Of a stretch of DNA of 64,000 nt, positions 61,629 through 64,000 are shown one piece after another (the first letter of the stretch is position 1; every line of letters starts with the position of its first letter). The stretch is from Williamsia phyllosphaerae (lineage in GTDB: Bacteria > Actinomycetota > Actinomycetes > Mycobacteriales > Mycobacteriaceae), in contig NZ_BMCS01000001.1 of NCBI RefSeq assembly GCF_014635305.1, positions 2,480,001 through 2,544,000 on the forward strand. The letters are read 5' to 3'. The notes beneath the pieces were generated by a model. It was not told the DNA's origin and searched no databases. It saw only the letters and a list, made by a program, of their open reading frames with translations. The position numbers and the translations under genes are program-made.

Positions 61629-62605
61629 TGGGTGTCGTCTCCGGTCGTGTCGTCGGTGGATGTGTCGGTGTCGAGCCCGTCGCGATCGGCCCACTCGAGG
61701 AGGGTGTCGAGACGGAAAGCCGTGTCGTCGATGTCGGCGTGCAGATCGCCGAGGCGAGCGAAGCGATCCGGGACGGTCGCGATGGTGAACTCCCGCGGGT
61801 CCACGTCGTCGATCTCGGACCACTCGATCGGGGTCGAGACGGTGGCGTCGGCGTTGCCACGGACCGAGTACGCGCTCGCGATCGTGTGGTCGCGGGTGTT
61901 CTGGTTGTAGTCGACGAACACGGCCGTGGGGTCGCGGTCCTTGCGCCACCAGGTGGTCGTGATCTCGTCGGGGTTGCGGCGTTCGACCTCGCGTGCGAAC
62001 GCCAGCGCGGCCCGTCGGACATCGGTGAACGACCACTCCGGTTCGATGCGGACGTAGATGTGCAGACCCGACCCGCCGGAGGTCTTCGGGTAGCCGCGGA
62101 TGCCGAGTTCGTCGAGCACCTCGTGCGCGATGTGCGCGGTGCGCCGGACCTTGTCGAACGGACAGTCCGGCATCGGATCGAGGTCGATGCGCCACTCGTC
62201 GGGCTTCTCGGTGTCGAACCGCCGGGAGTTCCACGGATGGAACTCCACGGTCGACATCTGCACCGCCCAGATGACGCTGCCCAGCTCGGTCACGCAGACC
62301 TCGTCGGCGGTCCGGCCGTAGCGCGGGAAGTAGATCTCGACGGTCTCCAGCCAGTCCGGTGCGCCGCTGGGGATGCGTTTCTGATGGACCTTCGGACCTG
62401 CCATGCCCTTGGGGTATCGGTGCAGCATGCAGGGGCGGTCGCGGAGGGCTCGGACGATGCCGTCACCCACGGAGAGGTAGTAGTTGACGAGGTCGAGCTT
62501 GGTCTCGCCGCGGGTCGGGAAGTACACGCGGTCTGGACTGGACACCCGGACCGTGCGATCGCCGACCGACAGCTCGACCGGTGAGCCGGCGGATTCCGAT
62601 GCCAT
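61625..62605 (-). CDS. Stand-alone LigD-type primase-polymerase (PrimPol)
   Basis: 326-aa protein equal to the polymerase domain of LigD, without ligase or nuclease domains. YFPTRGETKLDLVNYYLSVG, RPCMLHRYPKGM, catalytic aspartates D141 and D143 (RIDLDPM), and KTSGGSGLHIYVRI (176-185) with the SGxSGxH motif are all present. Such Pol domains add ribonucleotides in non-homologous end joining; mycobacteria have similar free-standing PolD proteins. C-terminal tail is Asp/Thr-rich. Its stop is overlapped by the M13 peptidase start. Confidence 0.9.
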   Translation of the reverse strand: MASESAGSPVELSVGDRTVRVSSPDRVYFPTRGETKLDLVNYYLSVGDGIVRALRDRPCMLHRYPKGMAGPKVHQKRIPSGAPDWLETVEIYFPRYGRTADEVCVTELGSVIWAVQMSTVEFHPWNSRRFDTEKPDEWRIDLDPMPDCPFDKVRRTAHIAHEVLDELGIRGYPKTSGGSGLHIYVRIEPEWSFTDVRRAALAFAREVERRNPDEITTTWWRKDRDPTAVFVDYNQNTRDHTIASAYSVRGNADATVSTPIEWSEIDDVDPREFTIATVPDRFARLGDLHADIDDTAFRLDTLLEWADRDGLDTDTSTDDTTGDDTQ

Positions 62606-62614
62606 TTATCGACC

Positions 62615-63523
62615 CTAAGGGAATGCGGCCCGGAGCGCGGCGCACTGGGCGGCGAAGAACTCCCGGGACACCGCGGCCCGGGGGACGAGCGCGTCGAACC
62701 CGTGGAAGGCACCCGGGATGACGGTCGTCTCGCAGTCGACGCCGGCGTCACGGAGTCGCTGAGCGTAGGCGAGGTCCTCGTCGTGGAAGAGGTCGTTGCC
62801 GCCGACGCCGATCCACGCCGGGGGCAGACCGGTGAGATCGGTCCGGCGGGCGGGCACGGCGGCGGCCCGGTCGGCGTCGGCGAGGTAGGACGACCAGCCG
62901 TAGACGTTGCTTCGACCGCTCCACACCCGGTGGTTGCGGACGGCCGACTCGTCGGGCGAGGTCGTCCGGTCGTCGAGCATCGGGTAGACGAGCAGCTGGA
63001 ACGCCGGCCGGATCTGGCCGAGGTCGTGAACCCGCTGGACCAGCGCGGCGGCGAGACCGCCCCCGGCGCTGGCCCCGCCGACGGCGATGGCGCTCGCGTC
63101 GACCGACGGTTGCGCGGCCAACCAGGACAGGGCGGCCAGGCAGTCGTCGAGGGGCGCGGGGAAGGGGTGCTCCGGGGCGAGGCGGTAGTCGACCGCGGCG
63201 ACGGTGATGCCGAGCTCCCGGGCGAACCGTGCGCAGATGAGGTCGTCCTGCACGGCGCGGCCGAGGACGTACCCGCCCCCGTGGATCCACAGCAGCGCGG
63301 CGCCGGGGGAGTTGCGCGCCGGTGCCCCCGCTGTCGGCGGGCGGTGGACGCGGACCGAGGCGTCCGCCGACACCGCGACGGTCTCGACGCCCTTGGCCGC
63401 GCGCAGGGCGAGCAGCGTCGTCGCCGCACGGAAGAGCGGCACCGTCCGCGCACTGATCGGGTTGGTGGGCAGCACGCGGTGGATACGACGCAGGTCCGGG
63501 TGAACGTCGGTGGTCGGCACCAT
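62615..63523 (-). CDS. Alpha/beta hydrolase, HSL/LipF-type esterase
   Basis: 302-aa esterase of the hormone-sensitive-lipase family. Oxyanion motif HGGGYVLG (81-88), nucleophile S152 in VGGASAGGGLA (GASAG), acid Asp near 247 (NDLFHDED) and His near 276 (AFHGFD). YRLAPEHPFPAPLDDCLAAL is the usual family segment. Short-chain acyl ester substrates are typical. It has no signal peptide. It ends nine bases before the polymerase gene start, so it may head the three-gene minus-strand group. Confidence 0.89.
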   Translation of the reverse strand: MVPTTDVHPDLRRIHRVLPTNPISARTVPLFRAATTLLALRAAKGVETVAVSADASVRVHRPPTAGAPARNSPGAALLWIHGGGYVLGRAVQDDLICARFARELGITVAAVDYRLAPEHPFPAPLDDCLAALSWLAAQPSVDASAIAVGGASAGGGLAAALVQRVHDLGQIRPAFQLLVYPMLDDRTTSPDESAVRNHRVWSGRSNVYGWSSYLADADRAAAVPARRTDLTGLPPAWIGVGGNDLFHDEDLAYAQRLRDAGVDCETTVIPGAFHGFDALVPRAAVSREFFAAQCAALRAAFP

Positions 63524-63628
63524 CAGAGACTATTCCGACGGCAGTCGGGTCCGAGGACGGTTCGTGGCATCGTCCGGGGCTCCCACCAGCGGTGCGCCCC
63601 GACGGTGTGGGATGGCTCGCACACCCGG

Positions 63629-63634
63629 TAGCCT
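63629..63634 (+). promoter_or_regulatory. -10 element of a leaderless promoter for echA17
   Basis: TAGCCT ends six bases before ATG 63641 and fits TANNNT. No ribosome site lies between, so the message would start at the ATG. Confidence 0.5.
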
Positions 63635-63640
63635 GCCCAC

Positions 63641-64000
63641 ATGCCTGAATTCGTGACCTTGGAGACCAGCGACGAGTTCCCCGGGGTGGGGACCATCCTG
63701 CTGAACCGGCCGCCGATGAACGCGCTGAACCGCCAGGTGCAGACCGAGCTGGCCGAAGCTGCTCTCGCGGCCACCGAGGACGACTCCATCAAGGCCGTCG
63801 TCGTCTACGGCGGACCCAAGGTGTTGGCCGCGGGTGCCGACATCAAAGAGATGAACGACATGACGTTCGCCGAGATGAGCAAGGTCGCCGGGCGGCTGCA
63901 GTCCGGGCTCGGCGCTATCGCGGCCATCCCCAAGCCGACCGTCGCGGCGATCACCGGGTACGCGCTCGGTGGTGGCCTCGAGGTCGCGCTCGGCGCCGAT
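63641..64000 (+). CDS. echA17: Enoyl-CoA hydratase/isomerase family protein EchA17 (3' end outside window)
   Basis: First 120 residues of a crotonase-fold protein running off the window. GVGTILLNRPPMNALNRQVQ, AGADIKEMNDMTFAEMSKVA (first oxyanion region) and ITGYALGGGLEVALGAD (second oxyanion glycine run) are visible. The catalytic glutamates lie beyond the edge, so hydratase versus isomerase cannot be told. The symbol rests on order after serB2, ATPase and Nudix genes, as in mycobacteria. A leaderless start at ATG 63641 is likely. Confidence 0.88.
   Translation, partial: MPEFVTLETSDEFPGVGTILLNRPPMNALNRQVQTELAEAALAATEDDSIKAVVVYGGPKVLAAGADIKEMNDMTFAEMSKVAGRLQSGLGAIAAIPKPTVAAITGYALGGGLEVALGAD

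Overview
The window is high-GC actinobacterial chromosome from a mycolic-acid-bearing Mycobacteriales member, most likely Gordonia or a close relative. This is inferred from gene content, since no rRNA or species marker is present. It carries FbiA/B/C for coenzyme F420, MshB for mycothiol, GpgS/GlgM/GlgC for polymethylated and storage glucans, WhiB2, LpqW and the DUF3117 and DUF3499 proteins. Gene order copies three blocks that lie far apart in Mycobacterium tuberculosis: roughly Rv1160-Rv1213 (1.5-34.4 kb), Rv3255c-Rv3262 (35.0-44.1 kb, inverted) and Rv3039c-Rv3053c (45.6-64 kb). These Rv correspondences are recalled, not searched.

Layout. 0-2.5 kb: end of an ABC importer (permease, ATPase), a MutT2-like Nudix enzyme and a membrane-anchored PASTA-like protein. 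2.5-5.5 kb: two tandem secreted DUF4185 paralogues and a 58-residue Cys/Lys-rich protein behind an IdeR-like iron box. 5.6-14.2 kb: typA, lpqW, mshB, a small membrane protein, fbiC and an unknown protein. 14.2-18.7 kb, all minus strand: a beta-propeller lipoprotein, a DUF6745 protein with a small partner, and a rhodanese/cysteine dioxygenase pair with a possible leader peptide. 19-24.9 kb: fdxC, dapC, dapD, an SDR, dapE and two LOG-family proteins. 25-34.4 kb: fadD6-folP2-gpgS, an SDR/acetoacetate-decarboxylase-like pair behind a KstR-type operator, a DivIVA-like protein, DUF3117, an RlmA-like methyltransferase and divergent glgM/glgC. 34.4-44.7 kb: Nudix-fbiB-fbiA, whiB2, two small conserved genes, a PAP2 protein, manB-tobH-manA and a TetR gene. 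44.8-53.3 kb: an FMN reductase, nrdHIEF behind paired NrdR boxes, an SDR/MarR divergent pair with two identical operators, a cupin flanked by a duplicated 60-nt hairpin repeat, carbonic anhydrase and fecB. 53.5-64 kb: ctaD, serB2, a PTH2-like hydrolase, a cupin_5 protein, an ABC ATPase, a Nudix hydrolase, then an inserted minus-strand group (M13 peptidase, LigD-type polymerase, esterase) and the start of echA17.

Themes. Three of the F420 biosynthesis genes lie within 27 kb. Mannose activation (manA, manB), GpgS, glgM/glgC and LpqW all feed cell-envelope or storage polysaccharide. Diaminopimelate synthesis has three genes here. Many genes appear leaderless: a TANNNT -10 element ends 6-8 nt before the start codon.

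I found no tRNA, rRNA, insertion sequence, prophage or CRISPR array. The most unusual material is in intergenic DNA: four different palindromic or tandem repeat families, and several operators that can be read directly. I see no complete, clearly undescribed multi-gene system. The best candidates for new biology are the DUF6745 pair, the iron-box microprotein, the cysteine dioxygenase leader peptide and the KstR-type SDR/ADC pair.
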